Source: an uncultured Pseudanabaenaceae cyanobacterium (GTDB lineage Bacteria; Cyanobacteriota; Cyanobacteriia; PCC-9006; JAAUQQ01). From it: a stretch of DNA of 5,854 nt. Below the pieces are notes generated by a model that was not told the origin of the DNA, searched no databases, and saw only the letters and a program-made list of their open reading frames with translations. The DNA lies in the NCBI GenBank assembly GCA_938015405.1, contig CALLPZ010000515.1, positions 1-5,854 on the forward strand, in the 5' to 3' direction. The stretch's first letter is position 1; every line of letters starts with the position of its first letter. This document shows positions 1 to 5,237 of the stretch, piece after piece. The translations under genes and the position numbers were made by a program.

Positions 1-457
1 GCTCTCCGATTGCATCCAAATGCCAGGTTTTGTTGGAGACCATGGTGAGGTCCTGGCAGCCATGCGCCGCAGCCACTTGTTGATGTTCTGCCATAAGACC
101 CCTGAGTCTCCTCGATGTTTGGTAGAGTCCTTGGTCGTCGGAACGCCTATTCTGGGCTATCACAGTGCCTATCCGGAAGGCTTGGTTACACCTCATGGTG
201 GTGGCGAATTTGTGGAGATTCATCAGTGGGAGCAATTGGCAGACCGTGTCATTGCCTTGGCGCAGGATCGCGATCGCTTAGTTCAATTGATTCAATCTGC
301 CGTTTTGAGCGGTCAGCGCTTTTCCGAGGAGGATGTCTTTGAACATCGCTCTGATTTGTTGCGCAAGCACCTGCCTGGACCTGCGGCTGGACCCAAAACT
401 CCACCTAGTGATCCCATGCCTAGCCTGGATGATCGCGTCATGAGTGAAGTCTCCTAG
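1..457 (+). CDS. Glycosyltransferase, GT4-like (C-terminal part, 5' end outside window)
   Basis: The frame is open from position 2 to the TAG at 455-457, giving 151 visible residues; the start lies to the left of the window. The visible part resembles the nucleotide-sugar-binding C-terminal half of a GT-B glycosyltransferase of the GT4/group 1 type. It shows a PGFVGDHGEVLAAMRRSHLLMF stretch (the 'f.G....l..a.v...' pattern; visible residues 8-29) and then PESPRCLVESLVVGTPILGY (34-53), which matches the family's sugar-nucleotide-binding 'E...lvEa...G.Pv' region. HGGG follows at 65-68, then a helical tail. About 30 C-terminal residues (Pro-rich, LPGPAAGPKTPPSDPMP) look disordered. Such enzymes move a sugar from an activated donor to a glycan or lipid acceptor at the cytoplasmic face of the membrane; the donor and acceptor cannot be read here. 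The gene ends 48 nt from the convergent DUF948-type gene, with no clear terminator between them. The family call is fairly sure, the substrate unknown. Confidence 0.8.
   Translation, partial: LSDCIQMPGFVGDHGEVLAAMRRSHLLMFCHKTPESPRCLVESLVVGTPILGYHSAYPEGLVTPHGGGEFVEIHQWEQLADRVIALAQDRDRLVQLIQSAVLSGQRFSEEDVFEHRSDLLRKHLPGPAAGPKTPPSDPMPSLDDRVMSEVS
270..277. repeat. HIP1 octamer within the glycosyltransferase gene
   Basis: GCGATCGC, the highly iterated palindrome that is over-represented in many cyanobacterial genomes. It encodes part of the QDRDRL stretch here. Confidence 0.9.
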
Positions 458-505
458 GCTTGCTTGACGAAGGGATTACTGGCTCGAGTTGATGGACCAA
501 GGCTC

Positions 506-1114
506 TTAGCGCTGCTCTTCTGCGGTACGTTGACTGGTCTGTGCCACGGAGGTTGAGGAACTAATCTCCAATTTCTCTGAACTTAGAAATGTACTTTCGC
601 TCTCTCCGGTTTCTTCTGGAGAGGGCGCTTGTGTTGATTGGTGCTGCACCCTAGAGTCCGGCTCTATGGTTTTATTGGCCCTGTCTGGCTCGTTTTCTTC
701 GTAGGACTCGTAGGCAGCTGGTTGGTAATATTCCTCTTCATACTCCCCATGGGGCTCCTTCCATTCTTGCCAAGCTGCTCGGATTCCAGCGAAGAGGCTG
801 AGGCCGCCTCGTTTGACGCTTTCTGCTTGGGTTCTCACGTTTTCTAGGCCTTGGTCTACCTGAGTGACCACTTGGCTAGCGCTGCGGACCCCCTCGTTGA
901 CCTGACCCGAGAGTTCGCTGAGGTCATCCCCAGTAGCACGGAGGGATTGCAGGGTTGGGGGCAGTTCTCGAGACAACATGTCTAGGAGTTTTTCGGCGCT
1001 ACGGGCGGTGCGGGACAGCTCTTGCATGACAGGGATAGCCACCAGAAGTACGGCCACCAAACAAACGGCGACTAAAAAGAATGACAGGCCTAGCCAGAGC
1101 AAAGGATTATGCAC
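506..1114 (-). CDS. DUF948-type membrane-anchored helical protein with acidic C-terminal tail
   Basis: The 202-residue protein starts at a GTG (1114-1112), chosen because a TAAGG Shine-Dalgarno sits 7 nt upstream. It has an N-terminal hydrophobic segment (residues about 5-30, LLWLGLSFFLVAVCLVAVLL onward) and then a long amphipathic helical stretch (about 31-100) rich in Leu, Glu, Ser and Val heptad-like spacing. A short GGLSLFAGIRAAWQEWKEP block (103-121) follows, and then about 80 residues of low-complexity acidic tail (Glu/Ser/Thr/Gln with a Tyr-Glu cluster at 124-140). The anchor-plus-helix part matches the DUF948 family, whose function is not firmly known and which is often encoded beside YtxH-domain proteins. 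That arrangement occurs here: the YtxH gene ends 9 nt upstream and the two are almost certainly cotranscribed. I infer an inner or thylakoid membrane protein with the helix and tail on one side; the topology is not determinable from the sequence. No catalytic motif is visible. Confidence 0.82.
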   Translation of the reverse strand: MHNPLLWLGLSFFLVAVCLVAVLLVAIPVMQELSRTARSAEKLLDMLSRELPPTLQSLRATGDDLSELSGQVNEGVRSASQVVTQVDQGLENVRTQAESVKRGGLSLFAGIRAAWQEWKEPHGEYEEEYYQPAAYESYEENEPDRANKTIEPDSRVQHQSTQAPSPEETGESESTFLSSEKLEISSSTSVAQTSQRTAEEQR

Positions 1115-1121
1115 TGATTTG

Positions 1122-1126
1122 CCTTA
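1122..1126 (-). promoter_or_regulatory. Ribosome binding site of the DUF948-type gene, overlapping the upstream stop codon
   Basis: Read on the minus strand, TAAGG lies 7 nt before the GTG at 1114-1112. Its first three bases are the TAA stop codon of the YtxH-domain gene. This supports the GTG start and suggests translational coupling of the two genes. Confidence 0.65.
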
Positions 1127-1489
1127 GGAATGGAGGTCTGAAGTGGGAGCCGCCTCGGGCTCTGGTGATGTCGCTGTTTCGGATGAGTTGCGATTGAGGC
1201 GGTTGTTCTCCTGCAGGCCAGCATCGACACCTGCGGCAACGGCATCTTTTAGCCGAGCTAAGGTGCCATCCCAATTGTTGAGGGCATTGCCGGAGAGTCG
1301 ATGGGCATGGATTTGGACGCTCGTGGCTAGGTCCTCGGCGAGTTCAGGCAAAGCATCCGCAGACTTGCGCAGCAGGCGACGGGTTTCGCGGCCCGTTTTG
1401 GGTGCCATGAGCAGTCCGGCAACGGCCCCAACGGCACTGCCGATCAGGATGCCACCGAGTAAGCCTCCACCAGATTTTTGTTTAGACAT
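1124..1489 (-). CDS. YtxH-domain (gas-vesicle GvpP-like) small envelope protein
   Basis: The 121-residue protein starts at ATG 1489-1487, with AAGGGG 8 nt upstream. Residues 7-30 form the typical YtxH N-terminus: a Gly-rich hydrophobic segment GGGLLGGILIGSAVGAVAGL ending in LMAPKTGRETR (27-37), the family hallmark 'APK.G.ETR'. Residues about 38-90 are predicted helical (LLRKSADALPELAEDLA and onward) and the last 30 are Asn/Ser/Glu/Pro-rich and probably disordered. YtxH proteins are small membrane-associated proteins linked in some bacteria to general stress or gas-vesicle loci; no gas-vesicle gene is visible here and the biochemical role is unknown. It is the first gene of a two-gene unit with the DUF948-type protein. 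A 203-nt gap separates it from the upstream same-strand hypothetical gene, so it probably has its own promoter in 1490-1692, although I could not pick out a convincing -35/-10 pair. Confidence 0.85.
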   Translation of the reverse strand: MSKQKSGGGLLGGILIGSAVGAVAGLLMAPKTGRETRRLLRKSADALPELAEDLATSVQIHAHRLSGNALNNWDGTLARLKDAVAAGVDAGLQENNRLNRNSSETATSPEPEAAPTSDLHS

Positions 1490-1497
1490 GGCCTTGA

Positions 1498-1503
1498 CCC
1501 CTT
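1498..1503 (-). promoter_or_regulatory. Probable ribosome binding site of the YtxH-domain gene
   Basis: Minus-strand AAGGGG ends 8 nt before the ATG at 1489-1487. It is a partial match to the anti-Shine-Dalgarno sequence, but well placed. Confidence 0.45.
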
Positions 1504-1606
1504 TTCGATATCGTTGTCTAACTGTGCCTTTTGCCGGGCCCCTTGGGGTGGGCTAAGGCTGACTCAGGCTGTACTTTCTGGTGAACAGTCTGCAGCGAGT
1601 GAAATT

Positions 1607-1625
1607 GCCTTTTGCTAGAGAAGGC
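1607..1625 (-). terminator. Weak hairpin downstream of the small hypothetical gene
   Basis: An inverted repeat pairs seven bases (one G-T wobble) around a 5-nt GCTAG loop: GCCTT at 1607-1611 with AAGGC at 1621-1625, extended inward by two pairs. On the minus strand it is followed by AATTTC, not a proper U run. It lies 68 nt past the TAA at 1693 and could be a weak terminator or a leader structure of the YtxH transcript. Confidence 0.2.
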
Positions 1626-1652
1626 TAGTATGCCATTCCGCATGGCGCCTCG

Positions 1653-1664
1653 TGGCGATCGCCA
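1653..1664. repeat. HIP1 octamer extended to a 12-bp perfect palindrome, intergenic
   Basis: TGGCGATCGCCA is its own reverse complement over 12 bp, with HIP1 at 1655-1662. It lies between the small hypothetical gene and the YtxH gene. A further small hairpin (GCCAT 1632-1636 with ATGGC 1642-1646) stands beside it. Confidence 0.85.
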
Positions 1665-1692
1665 GAACTTCGACTGCTCTTTTTGATGCGCC

Positions 1693-2001
1693 TTATCCTT
1701 TTAGCCGTTGCCTGCGCTTAAGCAACAGCCCTTGTCCCCAGCTCGCCACAATCAGCAAGCGCTGTAGCTGAGCCAATTGATTACGGGTGTGACGATAACG
1801 CCATTGGAGCCGTTGCGTACTCTGCTGCCCAGCGATGATGGCATCAGTGGCGCCTTGGAGAGATGCTTCGGTGTTGTGAGCCACATCGCCCATCATCCAG
1901 CGCAACTGGCGCAGGCTATGGCGCAAGTTCCACAGTCGCCATGCAAAGACGATGCAGGCGAGTGCCAGCAAACAATTAGTGACAATGACAGCCGTAATCA
2001 T
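1693..2001 (-). CDS. Small one-TM conserved cyanobacterial-type hypothetical protein
   Basis: The 102-residue protein starts at ATG 2001-1999. One hydrophobic N-terminal segment (residues about 3-21, TAVIVTNCLLALACIVFAW) is followed directly by an Arg-rich amphipathic helix (RLWNLRHSLRQLRWMMGD, 22-39). A polar helical middle (40-65) and a second amphipathic stretch (RNQLAQLQRLLIVASWGQGL, 73-92) lead to a strongly basic end, KRRQRLKG. The layout suggests a signal-anchor protein with positively charged cytoplasmic helices. I recognise the overall look as a cyanobacterial conserved hypothetical but know no function and see no catalytic motif. The Shine-Dalgarno is poor (GGAG about 14 nt upstream). 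It lies on the same strand as, and 203 nt before, the YtxH/DUF948 unit, and is divergent from argG. It is judged real because of the sensible hydrophobic/basic architecture and the absence of any better frame over this stretch. Confidence 0.7.
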   Translation of the reverse strand: MITAVIVTNCLLALACIVFAWRLWNLRHSLRQLRWMMGDVAHNTEASLQGATDAIIAGQQSTQRLQWRYRHTRNQLAQLQRLLIVASWGQGLLLKRRQRLKG

Positions 2002-2088
2002 GGGGCTTCTGGGGGCTCCAACAATGAGCGAGCAGTGATCTGTCCAATATTCTCTGCTCGAAGACAGATGCGATTAGACTTCTCTACT

Positions 2089-2108
2089 AGTGTAGAACCT
2101 CAGTGTAG
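2089..2108 (+). repeat. Direct repeat AGTGTAG x2 upstream of the argG promoter
   Basis: AGTGTAG occurs at 2089-2095 and again at 2102-2108, 13 bp apart, 23 nt before the predicted -35 box. The first copy overlaps an inverted repeat, TCTAC (2083-2087) with GTAGA (2092-2096). It might be a regulator site; no known cyanobacterial consensus (for example NtcA GTA-N8-TAC) is matched. Confidence 0.3.
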
Positions 2109-2131
2109 GCCAGGGCTTCATGCTGTATAGA

Positions 2132-2159
2132 TTGACAACCCTGGTCGACTCTTTATGGT
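2132..2159 (+). promoter_or_regulatory. Predicted sigma-70-type promoter of argG
   Basis: A perfect -35 TTGACA (2132-2137) is followed after 16 nt by TATGGT (2154-2159) as the -10. Transcription would begin near 2166, giving a leader of about 124 nt before argG. A TATAGA (2212-2217) nearer the gene is an alternative -10 without a good -35. Confidence 0.45.
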
Positions 2160-2279
2160 GCTTGGAAGCCTATCTTCCGACAAAGTGCAATAGCAGTGAA
2201 ACGAGCTGTAATATAGAGTCTGCCAACTCGCCTTTGGTTCACTACCAACGGATGGTTCTGTTCAATATTTACGATCTTT

Positions 2280-2285
2280 AGGAGA
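2280..2285 (+). promoter_or_regulatory. Ribosome binding site of argG
   Basis: AGGAGA, with its AGGAG core 5 nt before the ATG at 2290, is a strong match to the anti-Shine-Dalgarno sequence and fixes the argG start. Confidence 0.8.
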
Positions 2286-2289
2286 CAGT

Positions 2290-3492
2290 ATGGGGCGTGC
2301 GAAGAAGGTTGTCTTGGCTTACTCCGGTGGGGTAGATACATCAGTTTGCATTCCCTACTTGAAGAATGAATGGGGTGTTGAAGAGGTCATAACCCTCGCT
2401 GCAGATTTGGGGCAAGGTGAAGAGCTCGGTCCGATTCAAAAGAAGGCACTGACAGCTGGTGCGTCGGTTTCTCTCGTTGAGGATGCTACGGAATCCTTTG
2501 TGCGCGATTATGCTTTCCCTGCGATTCAAGCAAATGCGCTCTATGAGAATCGCTATCCCCTGTCGACTGCGTTGGCGCGTCCCCTGATTGCCAAGCTTTT
2601 GGTGGAAGCGGCTGAAAAATATGGCGCTGATGCCGTGGCCCATGGCTGTACCGGCAAAGGCAATGACCAGGTGCGCTTTGATGTTTCTATCGCGGCGCTG
2701 AACCCCCATATCAAGGTTTTGGCACCGGCTCGGGAGTGGGGCTTCGATCGCCCTACCGCCATTGAGTATGGCGAGAAGCATGGCGTTCCCGTGCCTGTTA
2801 AAAAGTCCTCCCCCTACAGCATCGACAAGAACTTGCTGGGTCGCAGCGTTGAGACGGGGCATCTGGAAGATCCCTGGACTGAGCCCCTGGAAGAAGTCTA
2901 TGAAATGACGAAGGCGATCGCTGATACGCCGGATGAACCCACCTATGTGGAAATCAACTTTGAGAAGGGCATTCCTGTGGGCCTCGACGGTGAGGCCTTG
3001 GGTCCTGTTGCGTTGGTGACCAAGCTCAACCAATTGACCGGTGACAATGGCGTAGGCCGCATCGATATGTTGGAGAACCGTGTGGTGGGTATTAAGTCTC
3101 GGGAAATCTACGAAGCCCCGGCCTTGCTGACCTTGGTTCATGCCCACCGCGATCTGGAAAGCCTAACCCTTACGGGTGATGTGACCCAGTACAAGCGTGG
3201 GATTGAGGAGACCTACGGCCAGATGGTCTACAACGGCCAGTGGTACAGCCCCCTGAAGACGGCGCTGGATGCATTTATTGCTGATACACAGAAGTTGGTC
3301 AGCGGTACGGTGCGGGTCAAGCTCTTCAAGGGCAATGCGGTGATTGTTGGCCGTAAATCTGAGAACTCTCTCTATAGTGAAGCGATGTCTACCTATGGCG
3401 AAGATGATCAGTTTGACCATAAGGCAGCTGAGGGCTTTATCTACATTTGGGGCATGTCTACGCGGATTTGGTCCGGTAAGCATTCTTCCTAG
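2290..3492 (+). CDS. argG: Argininosuccinate synthase
   Basis: This cytoplasmic enzyme catalyses citrulline + aspartate + ATP to argininosuccinate + AMP + PPi, the penultimate step of arginine synthesis. The 400-residue length is normal for the family. Residues 10-18 (AYSGGVDTS) are the ATP-pyrophosphatase P-loop, AADLGQGEE is at 37-45, YENRYPL at 85-91 lies in the substrate-binding region, and AHGCTGKGNDQVRF (117-130) is the second family signature, G-x-T-x-K-G-N-D-x2-R-F. SIDKNLLGRSVETGHLEDPW and GVGRIDMLENRVVGIKSREIYEAPA (from 254) are further conserved blocks of the C-terminal domain. The start is fixed by a strong ribosome binding site. The gene has its own predicted promoter (2132-2159) and a strong terminator (3557-3600), so it is probably monocistronic; no other arg gene is in the window. 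In cyanobacteria the arginine made here also feeds cyanophycin. Nothing is missing or broken. Confidence 0.98.
   Translation: MGRAKKVVLAYSGGVDTSVCIPYLKNEWGVEEVITLAADLGQGEELGPIQKKALTAGASVSLVEDATESFVRDYAFPAIQANALYENRYPLSTALARPLIAKLLVEAAEKYGADAVAHGCTGKGNDQVRFDVSIAALNPHIKVLAPAREWGFDRPTAIEYGEKHGVPVPVKKSSPYSIDKNLLGRSVETGHLEDPWTEPLEEVYEMTKAIADTPDEPTYVEINFEKGIPVGLDGEALGPVALVTKLNQLTGDNGVGRIDMLENRVVGIKSREIYEAPALLTLVHAHRDLESLTLTGDVTQYKRGIEETYGQMVYNGQWYSPLKTALDAFIADTQKLVSGTVRVKLFKGNAVIVGRKSENSLYSEAMSTYGEDDQFDHKAAEGFIYIWGMSTRIWSGKHSS
2914..2921. repeat. HIP1 octamer within argG
   Basis: GCGATCGC falls in the Lys-Ala-Ile-Ala-Asp codons of argG, showing the usual tolerance of this palindrome inside conserved genes. 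Confidence 0.9.
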
Positions 3493-3556
3493 ACGTTTGG
3501 AGTCAGGTTGCAGTAGTGAGCTGCGCATGACTTTCAAGCTTTAGTGATACGTATCT

Positions 3557-3600
3557 AAGTCCTCCTGTGAATGTCTCTCAGCATTTACAGGGGGACTTTT
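3557..3600 (+). terminator. Rho-independent terminator of argG
   Basis: A 17-bp stem (3557-3573 with 3582-3598), fully paired apart from two G-T wobbles, closes an 8-nt loop (TCTCTCAG) and ends in CTTTT. It lies 64 nt after the argG stop codon. The T run exists only on the + side, so it acts on argG transcription. Confidence 0.88.
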
Positions 3601-3688
3601 GTAAGGCCTCAAAACTTGTCTTGAGACATCGCATTCAATGTTTCTATGGATATATAACGTCCGATTAAATTTTCATTTGTGGAGAGAC

Positions 3689-3713
3689 TGATAAGGGGAT
3701 TAATTGCTTATCA
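3689..3713. repeat. 7-bp inverted repeat TGATAAG/CTTATCA
   Basis: TGATAAG (3689-3695) and CTTATCA (3707-3713) are perfect inverted copies separated by 11 nt, 18 nt before the possible -35 box. The centre-to-centre distance of 18 nt would suit a dimeric regulator, but no specific family is recognised. Confidence 0.3.
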
Positions 3714-3730
3714 CGATGTGAGTCTATTCT

Positions 3731-3760
3731 TTGGACATAGAATTACTTAAGCGATAGAAT
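3731..3760 (+). promoter_or_regulatory. Possible promoter upstream of the acyltransferase gene
   Basis: TTGGAC (3731-3736), an 18-nt spacer and TAGAAT (3755-3760) resemble a sigma-70 promoter. If real, the leader to the ATG at 4039 would be about 270 nt, unusually long. AT-rich sequence yields such matches by chance, so this is tentative. Confidence 0.25.
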
Positions 3761-3941
3761 TCTTGGCTCTCTTGGATAGCTATGTCTTTCTCACCATGCG
3801 TGTTTTTAACTATGCCAAGGGTTGAAAAATCTCTGTCATGAATAATCTATAGGTCGCTGAAACACGTTCTATTTTGTGTCTCTAGGCATCGTTGGTAGTG
3901 CTATGAATCTTGGGTAAGGGTCTCTCGAAATTGGGGAGAGC

Positions 3942-3958
3942 TAGAACTAGAACAGAAC
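3942..3958 (+). repeat. Short tandem TAGAAC units
   Basis: TAGAAC, TAGAAC and then AGAAC run head to tail about 80 nt before the acyltransferase start. It is too short to assign a role. Confidence 0.35.
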
Positions 3959-4038
3959 GATTGAGCAACATGAATCCTCGCAAGCGTTGCAAGGAATAAC
4001 AGGGTCTGCTCATTTCAGTTCTAGCGATGGTTATCTAG

Positions 4039-5169
4039 ATGGTTGCTCCTGCACTTTCGAGTTCGACGACAGTTGCAAAGCCTCGTCCAACACATTTCTA
4101 TTTTTTAGATGGCTTACGAGGCTTAGCCTCTCTTTGGGTGGTTTTCTTTCACGTGGGTGCGGATAGTGTGCCTGCCTTTGCAGCGGCCATGCCGCCTCCC
4201 CTGCGCATTGCCCTATTTGAGAAAGGGAGTTTGGGAGTCGCAATTTTCTTTGTGTTGAGCGGTTTTGTGATTAGTTACTCGCTGCGCAAGGTCACCATTG
4301 ATGCAGGCTATCTCAAAAACTTTACCCTGCGTCGTTGGGTGCGTTTGAGCCCGCCTTATTACGCGTCAATTATTGCTGTTATTGCACTCAATATTTTGGC
4401 TGCTCAGCTCAAAGGCGCACCGTTCCCATTGCCGACTTTGCCCGCTCTAGCTGGACATCTATTGTATTTACAAGATGTGCTAGGTCTGGGCCAAATTAGC
4501 GATGTCTATTGGACTCTCTGCTTAGAAATGCAGTTTTATCTGCTGTTTTGTGGCCTGTTGTGGTTTGCTCAGCGTTACAGCAAACGTTCGAATTTGAGCG
4601 ACACTACAGAACGGTTTCATCAGCGCACCAGTCAGTTGATGTTCTTCATCGGGGGCTTTGCAGCTGCGATTTGTCCTTTGTTTATTGAGGCGACAGTCCG
4701 GCCAGTTTGGTTTGTGCATCAAGGCTATGCCTTTCTGCTCGGCGTGTTTGCCTACTGGTGTTGGGCACAACGTTTGCCCCCTGTGTTGTTTTACGGCTAT
4801 AGCGCTGTTATTTTGACGGGTTCGGTGGTGCATCAGGATTACTTTGCCATGATGGCTGTGGCGACAGCGATTGGGTTGCTGAAAGTTGCTCAGTTTCAGT
4901 ACCTCAGCCAATGGTTGTCCGACGCTGTGATGCAGTTCTTAGGCCGTATCTCCTACAGCCTTTATCTGATTCACGTTCCTGTTGCTGGAGCCACCATTTT
5001 CATCGGTCAAAAATTTCTAGGTTCTGGGATTTTGGCAGAGAGTTTAATCTTGTTGGGAGCTATTGTGACCTCGCTTGTTGCCGCAACTGCTTTGTGGTGG
5101 CTGACTGAGCGACCTTCAATTGCTTGGAGCAAGCAGCTCAAGCCGAAACCTGTCGGTGTTGCTTCTTAA
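4039..5169 (+). CDS. Membrane acyltransferase, acyltransferase-3 family
   Basis: This 376-residue multi-pass membrane protein has the length and motif order usual for the acyltransferase-3 (OafA/NodX-like) family, which acylates, often acetylates, surface glycans or other exported molecules. Visible hallmarks are FYFLDGLRGLASLWVVFFHV (20-39), with the family's conserved His at 38; GSLGVAIFFVLSGFVISYSL (63-82); LRRWVRLSPPYY (97-108); VYWTLCLEMQFYLLF (156-170); and ISYSLYLIHVPV (304-315). About ten hydrophobic segments are apparent. The acceptor is not deducible. The start is forced: an in-frame TAG directly precedes the ATG and the next Met is residue 51, inside the conserved part. No clear Shine-Dalgarno is seen. 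GC is about 46% in three sampled lines, well below argG and the dedA-like gene, suggesting a different origin. It stands alone between the argG terminator and the hairpin at 5238-5270. Alternative: a close relative acting on a lipid or secondary metabolite. Confidence 0.92.
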   Translation: MVAPALSSSTTVAKPRPTHFYFLDGLRGLASLWVVFFHVGADSVPAFAAAMPPPLRIALFEKGSLGVAIFFVLSGFVISYSLRKVTIDAGYLKNFTLRRWVRLSPPYYASIIAVIALNILAAQLKGAPFPLPTLPALAGHLLYLQDVLGLGQISDVYWTLCLEMQFYLLFCGLLWFAQRYSKRSNLSDTTERFHQRTSQLMFFIGGFAAAICPLFIEATVRPVWFVHQGYAFLLGVFAYWCWAQRLPPVLFYGYSAVILTGSVVHQDYFAMMAVATAIGLLKVAQFQYLSQWLSDAVMQFLGRISYSLYLIHVPVAGATIFIGQKFLGSGILAESLILLGAIVTSLVAATALWWLTERPSIAWSKQLKPKPVGVAS

Positions 5170-5185
5170 ATCTGTGAAGCAGATT
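5169..5185 (+). other. Small hairpin at the acyltransferase stop codon
   Basis: AATCTG (5169-5174) pairs perfectly with CAGATT (5180-5185) around a TGAAG loop; its first base is the last base of the TAA. It is not followed by a T run and may simply help protect the mRNA 3' end, or be chance. Confidence 0.25.
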
Positions 5186-5225
5186 CCTGCAGATCGCTAA
5201 GGAGCAGCGCTTAAAGTAAGTGGCT

Positions 5226-5233
5226 GCGATCGC
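5226..5233. repeat. HIP1 octamer beside the intergenic hairpin
   Basis: GCGATCGC is located 4 nt to the left of the strong hairpin between the acyltransferase and dedA-like genes. Confidence 0.9.
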
Positions 5234-5237
5234 CTAT

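Larger units (their letters stand above)
3601..4038. other. AT-rich intergenic stretch with no convincing gene
   Basis: These 438 nt lie between the argG terminator and the acyltransferase. The first 360 nt are 39% GC by hand count. Stop codons are dense; the longest ATG-started + strand frames are 17 residues (from 3638), 19 residues (from 3782) and 9 residues (from 3970), all without a good ribosome binding site. I found no tRNA and no match to a known cyanobacterial small RNA that I can recall. Recognisable pieces are an inverted repeat (3689-3713), a possible promoter (3731-3760), tandem TAGAAC units (3942-3958) and a small imperfect hairpin (3976-3994, GCAA-gcg-TTGC core). It may be a long leader plus promoter for the acyltransferase gene, or a decayed remnant. 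Confidence 0.6.

Noticed and set aside
1143..1556. Plus-strand open frame (137 codons) opposite the YtxH-domain gene
   Set aside because: The minus strand encodes the recognisable APKTGRETR YtxH motif; the plus frame is Ser/Pro/Arg-rich shadow sequence.
1777..2130. Plus-strand open frame opposite the small hypothetical gene and extending into the argG promoter region
   Set aside because: No ribosome binding site or domain pattern is seen, and it would overlap both the minus-strand gene with a sensible TM/basic layout and the upstream control region of argG.
2234..2257. Overlapping short stems considered as a riboswitch or T-box upstream of argG
   Set aside because: Stems are only 4-5 bp, there is no terminator hairpin with a U run in the leader, and no known riboswitch core is recognisable; kept only as a low-interest finding.
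2341..3147. Long minus-strand open frame (268 codons) opposite argG
   Set aside because: It lies wholly inside the highly conserved argG gene, and its product (His/Arg/Gln-rich, no domain pattern) looks like a mirror of argG codon bias.
3782..3841. A 19-codon plus-strand frame in the AT-rich intergenic region
   Set aside because: It has no proper Shine-Dalgarno and the predicted peptide (MSFSPCVFLTMPRVEKSLS) lacks any feature; similar short frames are expected by chance.
3942..3994. Tandem TAGAAC units and nearby hairpin considered as a CRISPR or integration-site remnant
   Set aside because: The units are 6 bp with no spacers, there is no integrase or cas gene, and no tRNA fragment is present.
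4522..4911. Minus-strand open frame opposite the acyltransferase
   Set aside because: It is opposite a gene with clear family motifs; the product is Gln/His-rich with no hydrophobic or domain pattern.
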